The notes beneath the pieces were generated by a model, which saw only the letters and a program-made list of their open reading frames with translations, was not told where the DNA came from and did no database searches. Both the position numbers and the translations under genes were made by a program. Positions 48,729 through 60,000 of a stretch of DNA of 60,000 bases are shown one piece after another. The DNA is from Tubiluchus corallicola (Eukaryota > Priapulida > Priapulimorpha > Priapulimorphida > Tubiluchidae): positions 312,001 to 372,000 of the forward strand of contig JAQGDQ010000039.1 of NCBI GenBank assembly GCA_030141605.1, read 5' to 3'. Positions within the stretch are counted from its first letter, which is position 1; each line of letters opens with the position of its first letter.

Positions 48729-49399
48729 ATGTACATGCTAGCGATGAATTTTACTAACCCAATGAAGTACCAGTATATGCTAGCCATGAATTTTACTGAC
48801 CCAAGGAAGTGCATGTACATGCTAGCAATGAATCTTACTGACCCAGGGAAATACATGTATATGCCAGCCATGATTTTCGTGAGCCAAGGAAGTATATGTG
48901 TACGCTAGCCATGAAATTTACTGACCCAATTAAGTACGTGTATATGCTAGCCATGATTTTAATGACCCATGGAAGTATATGTGTATGCTAGCCATGAATT
49001 TTACTGACCCGAGGAATTAAAGGAAAATGTTAGCCATGAATTTTGCTGACCCATGGAAGTACATGTATATGCTAACCATGAATTTTACTGACCCGAGGAA
49101 GTACACGTATATGCTAGATATGAATTTTACTGACCCAAGGAAGTACATGTACATGCTGGCCATAAATTTTACTGACCCGATCAATTACATGTATATGCTA
49201 GACATGAATTTGACTGACCCAAGGAAGCGCATTGTGTATGCTAGACATGAGTTTTACTGCCCCAAGAAAGTACATGTATATGCTAGCCATAGATTTTACT
49301 TACCCAAGGAAGCGCATGTGTTTGCTAGCCATGAATTTTATTGACCCAAGAAAGTATAGGTATATGCTAGCCATGAATTTTAATGACCCAAGGAAGTTG
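48729..49399 (+). repeat. 42-bp minisatellite, about 16 units
   Basis: The unit resembles ATGCTAGCCATGAATTTTAC followed by TGACCCAAGGAAGTACATGTAT. Its length is a multiple of three, so a 14-residue motif of the MLAMNFTDPRKYMY type is repeated in an open frame over part of the array (49027-49344). Other units shift frame or stop, and no promoter or flanking exon was seen, so coding is doubtful. Confidence 0.88.
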
Positions 49400-49890
49400 C
49401 TAACATTTTTTACGTCAACTATATAAGCTGGTTTCGAGCAAGATTTCTATTAACGAAAACATTTATAGTAGGCCTAATTACACTCACATCATTAAAAAAT
49501 TTCTTCACTTAAAACAAAGCGTTCCGGTAATTGCAATTAGCAGTCTCACTTGCACGGAAAAATCAAAACGTTTAAATTACAACGTTGTAGACAAGTACAT
49601 TAAAATTTTTAGTGTTACAGTTAAATCATCTACTCAAAATTCATTCAGGCACGGTACATTTGAATGTAATTTTCTGTAGCTGTTAAAATATTTCTTTCAG
49701 AAAAAAATATTTCTTTCAGAATTCTTCCAACTTCCAACTTCTTCCAACTTCTCAAACAAAAAAAAATCATGCATATTTGTAATTTCTAATTTCATGTATA
49801 TACAATGTAACCGAACAAATTTGATTTTTCAGTGCAGCTAAGAATGATAAGTTACAACTACCGAAACGACTCGTTTCAAATAAGAAATAT

Positions 49891-49929
49891 AAGATGATGA
49901 TGACGATGATAATGATAATGGTGGTGATA

Positions 49930-49961
<32 letters not shown>

Positions 49962-49970
49962 GATGATGAC

Positions 49971-50036
<66 letters not shown>
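49891..50036. repeat. (ATG/GAT)n microsatellite
   Basis: A trinucleotide run, imperfect on the left and nearly pure on the right. The Met, Ser and Ile homopolymer frames across it are artefacts. Confidence 0.93.
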
Positions 50037-50037
<1 letters not shown>

Positions 50038-50457
50038 GTGGTAAAACAGTCGATGACAATGATGAACGCATTATTGGAGATGATGATAACAATATACAAT
50101 GTCAAGATACACTAATTCAATGATGACAATATTACTAGTAGCGGAAATGAAAATAAAAATGATTATGGTGATGACAAAATGATGATGAAAAACAAATCAG
50201 GACACAGGCTGAACAAAATAACATACAGTTTTTTTAGTCGACGGTTGAGGGCAGCACAAACCAACCTAGCAATAGAAAAAAAAGTTAACCAAACAATCAA
50301 TAGCGCCACTGCGGTGGCGAAACCGAGGAATCCAGCCACCAAGTTGGCTCAACATTTAGCATAGGGTTACACTGGTTTTAAATCTCTAACAATTGTTTTA
50401 ATACTGATCGCTTCAAACAAAGGTCAGTGGTCACGCTATTGGTGGGAGCGTAGCCAG

Positions 50458-50831
50458 GTTCTAGAGTTAGGGGGAGCGAGCGTATAAAAAAATACGCCGT
50501 GGCACGGCCAAACAATTTTTAACGCATTGGTTGTACATTTAAGTTTGTGCATAAAATCAAAACGCGAAAAAGATAGTACAATCTTAAACGTAGTACATAC
50601 GTGTTATTTTGCATTTAAAATTAAAACACAATAAAAGGTTTTACAGTAAGCTCATAAATCTCAAAACATAATAAAGGCGTGTGTGTTACCTAATTGTTAT
50701 TTTAAATACAAAAAAAGATTATCCTTTTATCGCACAAGTGAACTAAAGACTTAAAAGTTGTTGAAAAGGGGCCAATTTTCCAATTTTAAAAAACATACTT
50801 AGGGAGCAGTTGCTCTTACTAGCTACGGTAC
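50458..50831. mobile_element. Short hAT-related non-autonomous element
   Basis: The right end (50757-50831) resembles the hAT end at 41038-41114, including a GAGCAGTTGCTCT-like stretch, and the left part carries GAGCGTAGCCAGG. Terminal repeats are degenerate and no target duplication was established. Confidence 0.35.
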
Positions 50832-50918
50832 TGAGTATCGGTAAGTTGTGATATTGAAAAGCCTCACACATCACACGTTTAGGATCTAAACTGGTATAAA
50901 TGTGGTCATTCATTTACT

Positions 50919-51061
<143 letters not shown>

Positions 51062-51863
51062 GTAAGATCTTTTGCCATAATAATATTGAGACTCATAACA
51101 AAATATTAAGATACAATCAATGAGAGTTAAAAAACATACACGTTAAGGTATGTTAAATATACACTCAGAGCTAATATAACACATAAAGAACGAGTCAGTA
51201 TTCTAGCTCGTGGGATCCAACGTTCTACAACTATGTAGAACTGCAGCAACATCCCGTCATCAAAAACTAATGGCTTATATTGGTGGAATGTCCGCTTTGC
51301 TAAAAAAAATCATTCCATTTCTTTGGGACATGTTTGTCTAAACTGTCATAAGAGAGCACGCTGCGCCTAGGTGTGTAGATTTCCGGAACCCGGGTCGCCA
51401 CCCCCACGCTTGCCAGTTTCTTCACGACAGTTCATGTCCGGGTCCAGCAAATTATTCAAGGACAAAACTTACTCAAGACGCAGACTGATCTGACCAGATG
51501 TCAGGGTATTCTCCGGTTTGTTTGAAATACATTTCATTATTTTATATTCTGCTGATCACAAAACAAAAAACCAGTTCCACAGCGCATCATAAACATTAGT
51601 GGAAAAAATACGTAGCAAAATTAATAGCAGTTAATAGCCCTACCAAATTCAGTCAATCAATAAGTCAGTCTAGCAGTCAATCAGTCATCTGTTATTTCAA
51701 CAAACAACAACAATAATAATAGCAAACAGAAGACGATCAAATGATTAAAATTAACATTGCAATTCAAAAATAATATAATTATAGCTTACACGTTGCAATA
51801 TTGCAATAATAAATAACATAATAGTAACTAAATTATTGTTGTTCCTGTTGTTGTCGTTGTAGT

Positions 51864-52619
51864 CAGTGCTTAAAGTGTATTTATTTAGGTATGGGTCTCA
51901 TAGCGAACAGAACAGAGCGCTGTAAGCTGCCCCAGTGGGGTCCGGGGCTTGTATTTTCCTTGGTTTTAGGCTTTTGAGAGCTTTAATGGTCGAAAAAAGG
52001 TCACTTTAGTAAGTAATTTTTCAGCCTTTTTCGCCATTAAGGATACAAAATTTAGGTAATTCAAAAACAGCAATGGCTTTTTAATCTGTGAATTAAGTAG
52101 TTTTCATCCATTAGCTTTTATACTTTAACCGGTATAAGTCTTGGCCTATTAAAACCGTTTAACCATGAGGAATAACAGAGCAAACAAAATGCAGCAAGGT
52201 GCACTAGCTCCAATTTGCATGTTGATATACTTCTGCCAAAGACAATCACGCGGCTCACGCCAACTTATTACAGGTAGATTTTGTTGGACCTGACTTTTCA
52301 AGCCTCAAGTAAAATAAGTTAATAGGCGATAAAATGAGTTAACTCGTCATTCTTGTGCACAACTTCTCAAAAAACGTGTTTCTTTTTTCATGAAAAGTTG
52401 AGATAGCCATTGTTGTCGTCTACAGTTCAATTTTAGATGACTGAAAGACGGAAATTGTGCTACTAATATGTGTTACTAATAGTCTTGTAGATAATGAAAT
52501 TGTGAGAAAACTAAAATATGCGACCCGGCGAGACATTGTTTTTTTCTTTAGGTACAGGGTCTGTAAAATTTAAGTTCCGGATCTGCGACCCTGACAGACC
52601 TAGCGCACTTTAAGCACTA
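51864..52619. mobile_element. hAT-like MITE, 756 bp
   Basis: The ends CAGTGCTTAAAGTG (51864-51877) and CACTTTAAGCACTA (52606-52619) are inverted apart from the outermost base. They are flanked by GTTGTAGT and GTAGTAGT, which agree at 7 of 8 positions, the size of a hAT target duplication. The right flank lies in a GTA-rich run, so the duplication could be partly coincidental. No transposase frame. Confidence 0.6.
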
Positions 52620-55600
52620 GTAGTAGTAGTAATAACAGCAGTAATAGTACAAATTTCATTAAGTAGTACTTAAAATTAATTAAAAGAACATGCAACATGA
52701 CAAATCGTACTAAACATAGTACTAAAAATTAAACAAAAACTAATACTAAAAAAATAGAAAGATAAAAACGACTATAAGGAATGTGCAAATAAAGACTGTC
52801 GATTTATTTATTATTTACTATTTATTTTATAGAGGGAGTAGTACATGAAGTTTACAACATGGTAATAAAGTAAGCAGAAAGTGAAAGTTCTTGAATTAGG
52901 CAGCCGGCTGTTTTTGACCACGAGATTCGAAATCCACATTTAGATTAAGCAGATATGCATAACCTTAAACTAACCAGCTAGAACTTAAAAATATGAGGTG
53001 AATATAGAAATTAAAATAGAAACGCATGTTTTTAGAAATACATATGAATTTTCATGAATAAAAAAGAAGTGATATAAAACTACATAAATTTAGCAAAAAC
53101 TAAAAAAGGGCAAGACGAAATAAAATTTACAAAACATAAAAAAGGAAACGATGCGAAATTGACAATTACAAAGACAAAAACACACAAAATGGAAAATATA
53201 AGCATGATTTGAATAAAACATTGAAAGTCCTCTACAGTCTCCAGATAGATTATTTATTTATTTTAGAAACTTTCGCCCTAACGGGCCTTATCAGCTGAAT
53301 AATAGATGTGCTGCGTGGAATAGGATGAAAACTCTTGAAATAAACAAATAACCTTTTCTGAGACAGTAAAGAGTGTTCAACGTTTTATATATTGTAAGAT
53401 TACAAGTCTTGAGGGAACTCTCTCATATACACAATTACAAACTCTGCAATTAAGAGCTACAAAAAATAAAAAACATCTATATATCAAGCTTAATAACGAT
53501 TAGCTTTACGTTATTATTTCCTTTTGTTCATTAACGATTTTTAATTAGCGCAAGCTGAACGGCCGTCCAGACTGATTATCTTTCCATCTTTTGTCTGCAT
53601 GTTATTAGAATAATTTTTTGTATATTTTATCTTGTACTTTATAAGGAAAATTGTATAAATGAATAAGTAAATCGATTATACGATTCATAGAAGAAAGAAC
53701 ATAACCACTGACGATGTGGTAAGTAGATTGCACCTGCTATAACAAATTGTCAGCCAGTGGACCAGATTAGGTAATTCTGGTAAGTTTGATATGCTTTCGA
53801 TTGATGCAATGATTAAAATCAATGACTTACCATTAATAATTTACCACAAATAGTACATATTTTACTGTCAAAATGTCCATTATCGTGACCTACATAGTTT
53901 ATTCTCTGCTTGCTCTTGAGTCTGGTTATTTCATACTATGTCAAATTATATTTGTGTCATTACCAGCCTTGATATGAAAGAACTTATAGTCCTGCGTCTG
54001 CAGTTACAGCGCTGACACCCGATTTTCTTTAGTTGTCTAACTGCGAATTACATCTTTAGATAGACTTCAGCGGGGATTGGCGCGTGTAGTAAGCGTTTAC
54101 TATTACTGTATCAGTAAAACTGTCCTTTGTTTCTCAGCATTCTAAAAAAAATTTACATTTGGACAATTTACGATATAAAGAAATTGTAATTATTAGTAAT
54201 CGTCATTATCGTGCATGTGACCCCACATAAACAGAGTTTTTCTTATTTGAGATGTTTATTCAAGTTTCCAAGCCTCGTATTACATTTATTTGTTTTAACA
54301 AATTTAATATCACGCTACAAGTTTTGTACATACTACGACTGACGTGGACTTTATCTGTTATTTTATTCAGAAATGAGAATGCTGTCACAATGGCTTCTAA
54401 GAATTCGTCAAATCGTACGTGTGTCATGCATGATACACCAACAAAACTCGCTGATCAATAAAAGTTGTAAAATTTGCTGACGCCCCGTCTCTAAGATAGA
54501 CTATAACCGGTAGAATATCTTAGTCACGTCCAAATGTTAATGCATTCTCCCTCAGCGAGGTGTAAACAGCCAGAACCAGCATAGCGAATTAAATCTCCCA
54601 GGGATAATATTAAACTCAGCAATCTTTCATCATTCACTGTCTAGCCCTGGCTTTCACACGGACGTCACCAACGTTAAAATTACAATGTCGTATCACTTCC
54701 TATTTTCAGTAACATGTAGTAAAATGCATTTGTGTGCTGAAAGTTGTAGAATAGAAAACATGCACCATCGTTATGTGGTTCTCTTTTCAAATAAGGTCAC
54801 TGGCAATGTAGGACGCGCCTTTTTCTCACTGTCAACTCTGTCAACAACTAATGATGCTTCACAAGCTACAGTATGTTGTATTTAAATAATAAAACCAATA
54901 CTAGGTCAACCTCCTTATTTCACTTTCAATTATTTTTGTCAAGTTTACGCACGGCAATGGTCTTGGTACAGAGAAGGGTTTACGTGAGACCGTTTCCGCT
55001 GTCGTTTGTATAAGTCTAATGGAAGTGTGCGATCTATATAAAGTGAAGTTTAACGACCAATGATTTTACTCAAAACGTCATTGTTAATTAAAAAAGCAAC
55101 ATGAACAAGTAATTTTTCCTATAAGTAAAAATTCGTGTATTTGCTTTTACAAGGCATTTATTTCAACCTGATTGTCATGGGCAAAAACGAATTCTTAAAA
55201 TAAAAATGACAGACAGCACCCGCTTAAGAAAAGACATGGCTGGTATTCAGAGGCAGAGTTGAAGTGTAGCATTCCCATAGCATTCGGGTGTTAAAAATAT
55301 AGAAATAGTTATTATTATTATTGTGAGGTTGCGTTTAACTTATGCGCCTGCATTGCTACCTTTAGGTTCTCTCAGCCACACAACATCAATATAGGAAACG
55401 AATTTAAGCTATAGTCACAAATTTTTTACATAAATGAAAAAATCTGCATTTGTTCGAATGTTATACGATATTATTGGCTAAATAAATCTTGAAATCTTGA
55501 AATCTAGAATCTTGTTATTACTGTACTTGAGAAACTGATTGGTAAAGGGAAACGAAGTCTCTGAATAAAAGTCGTGTCTTTTCTGAAGTGGGTGCTGGCT

Positions 55601-56099
55601 TGTCATTTTTATTTTAACCCAATTCAATGATTTTTACCGGTAACGGCAATTGAAGTTGTTATAAGTTGTCTATTAGCAAATTGCAAATTATAGCTGCATA
55701 ATAGCTGTTAATTAGAGGCCTGAATCTGGAATCAACACTTCGACGCTTTTACTAATTGCTCAGTTGGTGCTACTCGTGTGAATTTAACTAGACTGAAACA
55801 AGACAGCTGGAAAATTACGCAGTCAAACCGAACTTAATAACTCATTTACAATCCTCGTAAACAGTTAAACAGTTTTTAATTTGCATGCGTTGGCAAGATA
55901 CAGTAACCTACATGTTAGCTGACTGTAATATGTGTAGAATACTATGCATCAGTTTCAGGAGTATATACGTATTTATCTTCATCGTGAAAGACTGCATACA
56001 TTTCTTCCTATAATACCTATATTATACGGGACAAGAATCCAATCATGGATTTCTCGTTTATGCTGGAAATACCTTCCTACTACACATACACGCGCACGC
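52620..56099. other. Gene-poor AT-rich DNA
   Basis: No coding frame with family resemblance. Small features are a (GTA/AGT) run at its start and simple repeats such as CTTGAAAT near 55487-55505. The frames at 54252-54461 and 54685-54885 have no recognisable motif. Confidence 0.5.
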
Positions 56100-56123
56100 G
56101 CCTTTCTCTCTCTCCCTCCCCCT

Positions 56124-56201
<78 letters not shown>

Positions 56202-56212
56202 CTCGCTCTCTC
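56100..56212. repeat. (TC)n microsatellite
   Basis: A long CT dinucleotide run, preceded by ACGCGC and CCCTCT variants. The Leu/Ser frames over it are artefacts. Confidence 0.95.
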
Positions 56213-56219
56213 CTCTACT

Positions 56220-59200
56220 TCGCTGGTAACAAAACTAATTATAAAAGTATATGACGTCCTTGGCCTTTCGTTACTAGGTTTTTAGCATCAGATTTTGATA
56301 AGGCTATTCACGACTATAGCCACGAGGCAATTTAATTCAGCGATTTATCACCAGCAAATTAAGCACTGCAAAGAATGTAGTGTGTTTGGAAAGTGTTGAT
56401 ATTCAACACTGTCATTCATTTAAAGCGAATCATATGCTATAAATGAATAATGAGGTTGTTTAAACAATTCGCTGTGATATTTTCAACACTAGGATAACGT
56501 ACCAGAAGTAAATTATCACGAAAAACGTTTTTGATAAAATTAATAAGGTAAACAGTGGTAAGTCTGAAAATGTGGCCCAGAAAAAACTTTTCTTACGTCC
56601 AAGTTCTATGACTTACACGTTTAAAGGCAATACTTTAGAGAATTAAGGTACATTGGCACAAGATTGTTGACTGCTAATGCTGCGAATATACCACACTATA
56701 ATAATTCCAAATACCTGGTGTTTTTACGATAAGCAGCAGAGTGTAAGTGGTTATATATAGAAAACAGTGAAATACAATTATATATCTATCAAATAAGATC
56801 GCTGTAGAAGACTTATGAAGCTAAATTTGACACTACTTAAATTCTTACAAACCGCAGACTCAGCTTTCAAATTGTCATTTGGTTCCTGTTGTAATAAATT
56901 TCTAAAAACAATAAGGGACTTTTGAAACATCTGGTATTTTGCCATAGTTAAAAATTAAAAGAGCGTGTCTAAAATTAATATGGCATACGCATTACGATAT
57001 ACCACGCACCTTATAATGTTCCCTTGTTGGCTGTAACGTTTAAAACTTTCAAAGCCGTCTATATCGTTTTCTCAATTTAAGGCAAGTAACAAATTAAAAA
57101 AATTGAAAATACTGCTGTTTTGGTGCAGTCTAAGATTCTGTCTATTGTAAGTGACGTATCATATTTTATTAACTACAAAAAGATGAATTTTTAAAGTAAT
57201 AAACCAGTAATAATTGTTAATAACAATTTCACTAATATAAGCAATGGAAACTGGTGTTATGTGCATAGCTTCCATGCCATAAAAAGTTACCAACAGTTAC
57301 TGTCTTCACAAGCGCATCAACATTGGATACATTTACCCAACCACAGAAATTTATTCACGCACAGAAATTTAAGTCCTAAAGCTATCAAAACATACACTTG
57401 CATGAAAATCATTGTCTGCAAAAATGTTTTACAGTGATAACTGCTAGACATTTAAGAGTAAGAGGGAGAGTAAAAATGGACTCTTTACTTGATTACTTTA
57501 AAAATACAACTGTAGTTTCCATAGAGGCTCAAGATGTCACTATAGGAAAAACGCAGAAAAGTACGACAATAAATTTAACGTGGCATTTACAATAGTTTGC
57601 AGTGCATTAAAGAGAGTGGAATAATCATAATTAAGATCAGACGTTCAAGTAAAGCATTATTGACATAATGGATTTACAATTTCCTTAAAATAAAATGAAA
57701 ACTCGATAATTACATTTACAGTAATAAGAAACGAATCTAATATAACAATAAGCTACTTGAATCACTTGAATAGTTAAATGTTCCTAAATAATGATGATGA
57801 TGATGATGACGACGACGACGATGACGATGACGATGACGATGACAATGATATTAATAATAATAATATGATAAAAAATTAAAAATAATAATAATAATAATAA
57901 CAACAATAATAATATTTGTTTATTTACCTTTAGCCAAAATTAACATGTCTATTTACCTTTGTCCTATTAAACCTTCTGGTTGATAATTGATTCTTTCAAG
58001 TGCAATGATTATTTTTCACGCAATATTAGGTTAATGGACTCAAAGTTAATTTTACTGACTTGTCACATAAACAGTTCGCAATTAATAATAACGAAAGGAT
58101 ATCTCCACGCAAAGAGTTGTGAAGGCAATTCTTAATGTGTATTTCTGAGTCTTTTACAACAAACAAAAGCATCACTCTTTCGCTTAATTTTCAATGTCGT
58201 CTTCGCCTTTTGTGATAAATGTGATAAATTAATACGTACACAGAGTATTGGCACAAGCGTTTATGACAAAGCTAAAAAAACCATACATTTATGTTAGTTT
58301 CACGTTAAGCTGAGATCTTGAACAAAATTATCATAAAAAGTCATTAGGTAATCAAATGGACCATACCATAAAAATGTCATTCAGTTGTGACAAGTAGATT
58401 GGATTTATTTTTGTGAGTATTGTCAAAATATTTGATGTTAAACTTAATTAACCTACAGATACATTTGAGTACTTTTTAAAAACACGTATTTGCAGTTCAT
58501 TTATTAAAATGAAAGTGACTGCTTAAAAGCTTACAGAGTTAATTTTCTAAAGCGCCGTTTAAATGACCAAACAGACACCCGGAATTATCTATGGATTATT
58601 GCGCATCCAACTTCCGAAGCACAAAATGGCGTTTTCTTTCAGCTTCCTCGTTCTCATTAAAAACAAAATTTGACTTTGAACTATCTGTGTCTGACTTTTA
58701 ATGTGAACAATTAACTCTAAACAAAGTACAAGTATTTGTAAATATTTGTGAATACACACGATTCTCAGTTATTTAAAAAAACGAACAGCCTTTCATTTCT
58801 TGGAAGTCACGTTGGCTTTGGTAACAATAACGCCAGGAATCGTTTTTATGTATTTCATTTAACATTTTTCAGTTTAGGTGTTGCTTATTTCCACAGCTAA
58901 ACAGACTTTGTGATCACACCATTGTTCTTCCTTGTCCTAAAATTATGATGAAATTGCTCTTACATTGGTATGACACTTGGTAAGTTACTTCTGTTTTTTC
59001 ATATATAATAGGGTCAATATACTGATGGAATAAATAGTCAAACCGCAACAAATTGCAAGAAAGTGATTTATGGTGTTTTCTTCTAGTATTTGGTTCAGGG
59101 AGTAACATACCAAAAGTAGGCCGAAATTGGACTTCAGAAATGGTCAAAGGCGTGGCCGCCATTTAGTGGGTATTTAGTGTAACAGAATGGTAAAAAAAAT

Positions 59201-59590
59201 GCCACCATTTGAGCCAAAAAACTTTGAAACAACGCTAAAACTCATTAAGGTAATTAATTTTGGTCGTACAAGATCAATTTGAAAAAAATGTGTGGCTCAA
59301 GTTATCAGATGACAGGAAATTCTTTTGAAAAACAAAATTTATTCAAGGTGCTTCTCCTACAGCTTGAACAACATTCCATTCCATGCCGTAAAAGATGACA
59401 AGAGCTAAGCACATCGAAAGCTTTCCTTCATTCCGGCACTATAGTCATCTACACAATGCAGTTAATGCTAAAGCTAATCAAAGCCAATCTAATTGTTATG
59501 ACTTTAAAAGTGTGTGGCTTCTAGAATAACAAGAATTGTATACATTATAAAACAATAAAGAAACCTCAATAGTCTTATAACAAAATAGCT
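56220..59590. other. Gene-poor AT-rich DNA
   Basis: No gene recognised. A (GAT/GAC)n then (AAT)n microsatellite occupies about 57793-57913. The frame at 58914-59162 (-) lacks known motifs. Confidence 0.5.
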
Positions 59591-59591
59591 T

Positions 59592-59856
59592 CCCAGGCAG
59601 CACGACCATATTTGTATCAATGTTGTGACAACATTTTTGCAAATATTCTGACAATATGGAAACGTGAACTGGCCACAACATTATAACAGTATTTTTAACA
59701 ATATGTGTAAACCATGTATTTCCAATATTGCACCAATGTTGTACCAATATTGGTAAAAATACCCAATATTGCACCAACATGGTGACAATATTTTCTGAAC
59801 ATATTTTTGTCAAGATCCTGACATGATCATGACCATATAGTGACTTGCTGCTTGGG
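59592..59856. mobile_element. MITE with ATATTG-rich body
   Basis: The ends CCCAGGCAGCACGACCATAT (59592-59611) and, reversed, CCCAAGCAGCAAGTCACTAT (59837-59856) form inverted repeats. The inside repeats CAATATTG and CAATGTTG many times on both strands. MITEs with CCCAGCAGCAC ends and this body are widespread in animal genomes. The open frame on the minus strand is a by-product. Confidence 0.6.
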
Positions 59857-60000
59857 TTGATGTTTCAAAAACTGATTATATAAACATATTCTTTGTTAAT
59901 CTACTGAGTACCTGGTTTGTATATAAAGTCAGCCTTTTTGAAGTGTTTAATTCGAAGAGGTGAGTTGGAGAGTTAATATAGCTTTACGAACCCGTTCGTA

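Noticed and set aside
48729-49399. CRISPR array
   Set aside because: Units are contiguous 42-bp repeats with no unique spacers, in a eukaryotic context.
49767-50115. Met, Ser and Ile homopolymer frames
   Set aside because: Six-frame translations of an ATG microsatellite.
55944-56285. Leu/Ser-rich frames
   Set aside because: Products of the CT dinucleotide run.
59496-59813. 105-aa minus-strand frame
   Set aside because: It lies inside a MITE made of ATATTG repeats; the repetitive peptide follows from the repeat.

Overview
The window is AT-rich animal nuclear DNA: coding regions are split by GT-AG introns, polyadenylation signals are AATAAA-type, and the gaps are full of decayed LINE, SINE, LTR, pogo/Tigger-like, hAT-like and foldback elements plus microsatellites. 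The genes (cationic amino acid transporters and a peroxisomal bifunctional enzyme) and the repeat mix suggest an invertebrate metazoan, possibly marine, but nothing here fixes the phylum. There are no bacterial features, no CRISPR array and no canonical tRNA or rRNA gene.

Layout. 1-6978: upstream DNA with a LINE remnant, a perfect 128-bp tandem duplication, a tRNA-like SINE and a possible promoter/leader exon. 7044-22051 (+): a complete five-exon SLC7 cationic amino acid transporter (CAT type, 664 aa). Its 7.7-kb third intron contains, on the opposite strand, a complete four-exon peroxisomal bifunctional enzyme gene (EHHADH/MFE-1, 10225-14439, 714 aa). Its fourth intron contains a decayed pogo/Tigger-like transposon. 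24135-28641: a broken Ty3/gypsy-type LTR retrotransposon with about 200-bp LTRs and a 5-bp target duplication. 29210-39600: a second, colinear copy of the SLC7/EHHADH neighbourhood. The SLC7 part survives only as a frameshifted exon 3 (29702-29896), while the second EHHADH gene (31099-35132) is intact with identical exon lengths. The tail of this copy carries two further insertions. 42463-48000 (-): a three-exon, strongly diverged SLC7-like gene (687 aa) that shares the position and phase of its last intron with the first transporter. 48000-60000: no gene recognised; a 42-bp minisatellite, several microsatellites and hAT-like or MITE-like elements.

Interpretation. A gene pair, amino acid transporter with nested antisense EHHADH, was duplicated in tandem. 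In the second copy the transporter decayed and EHHADH was kept. Both EHHADH proteins retain the hydratase and dehydrogenase catalytic residues and end in Ser-His-Leu, a PTS1-type peroxisomal signal. The second copy also preserves the empty insertion site of the LTR retrotransposon, which fixes that element's borders. No wholly new molecular system was identified; the notable points are the nested and duplicated architecture, the diverged transporter, an overlapping upstream ORF and several uncharacterised foldback elements.
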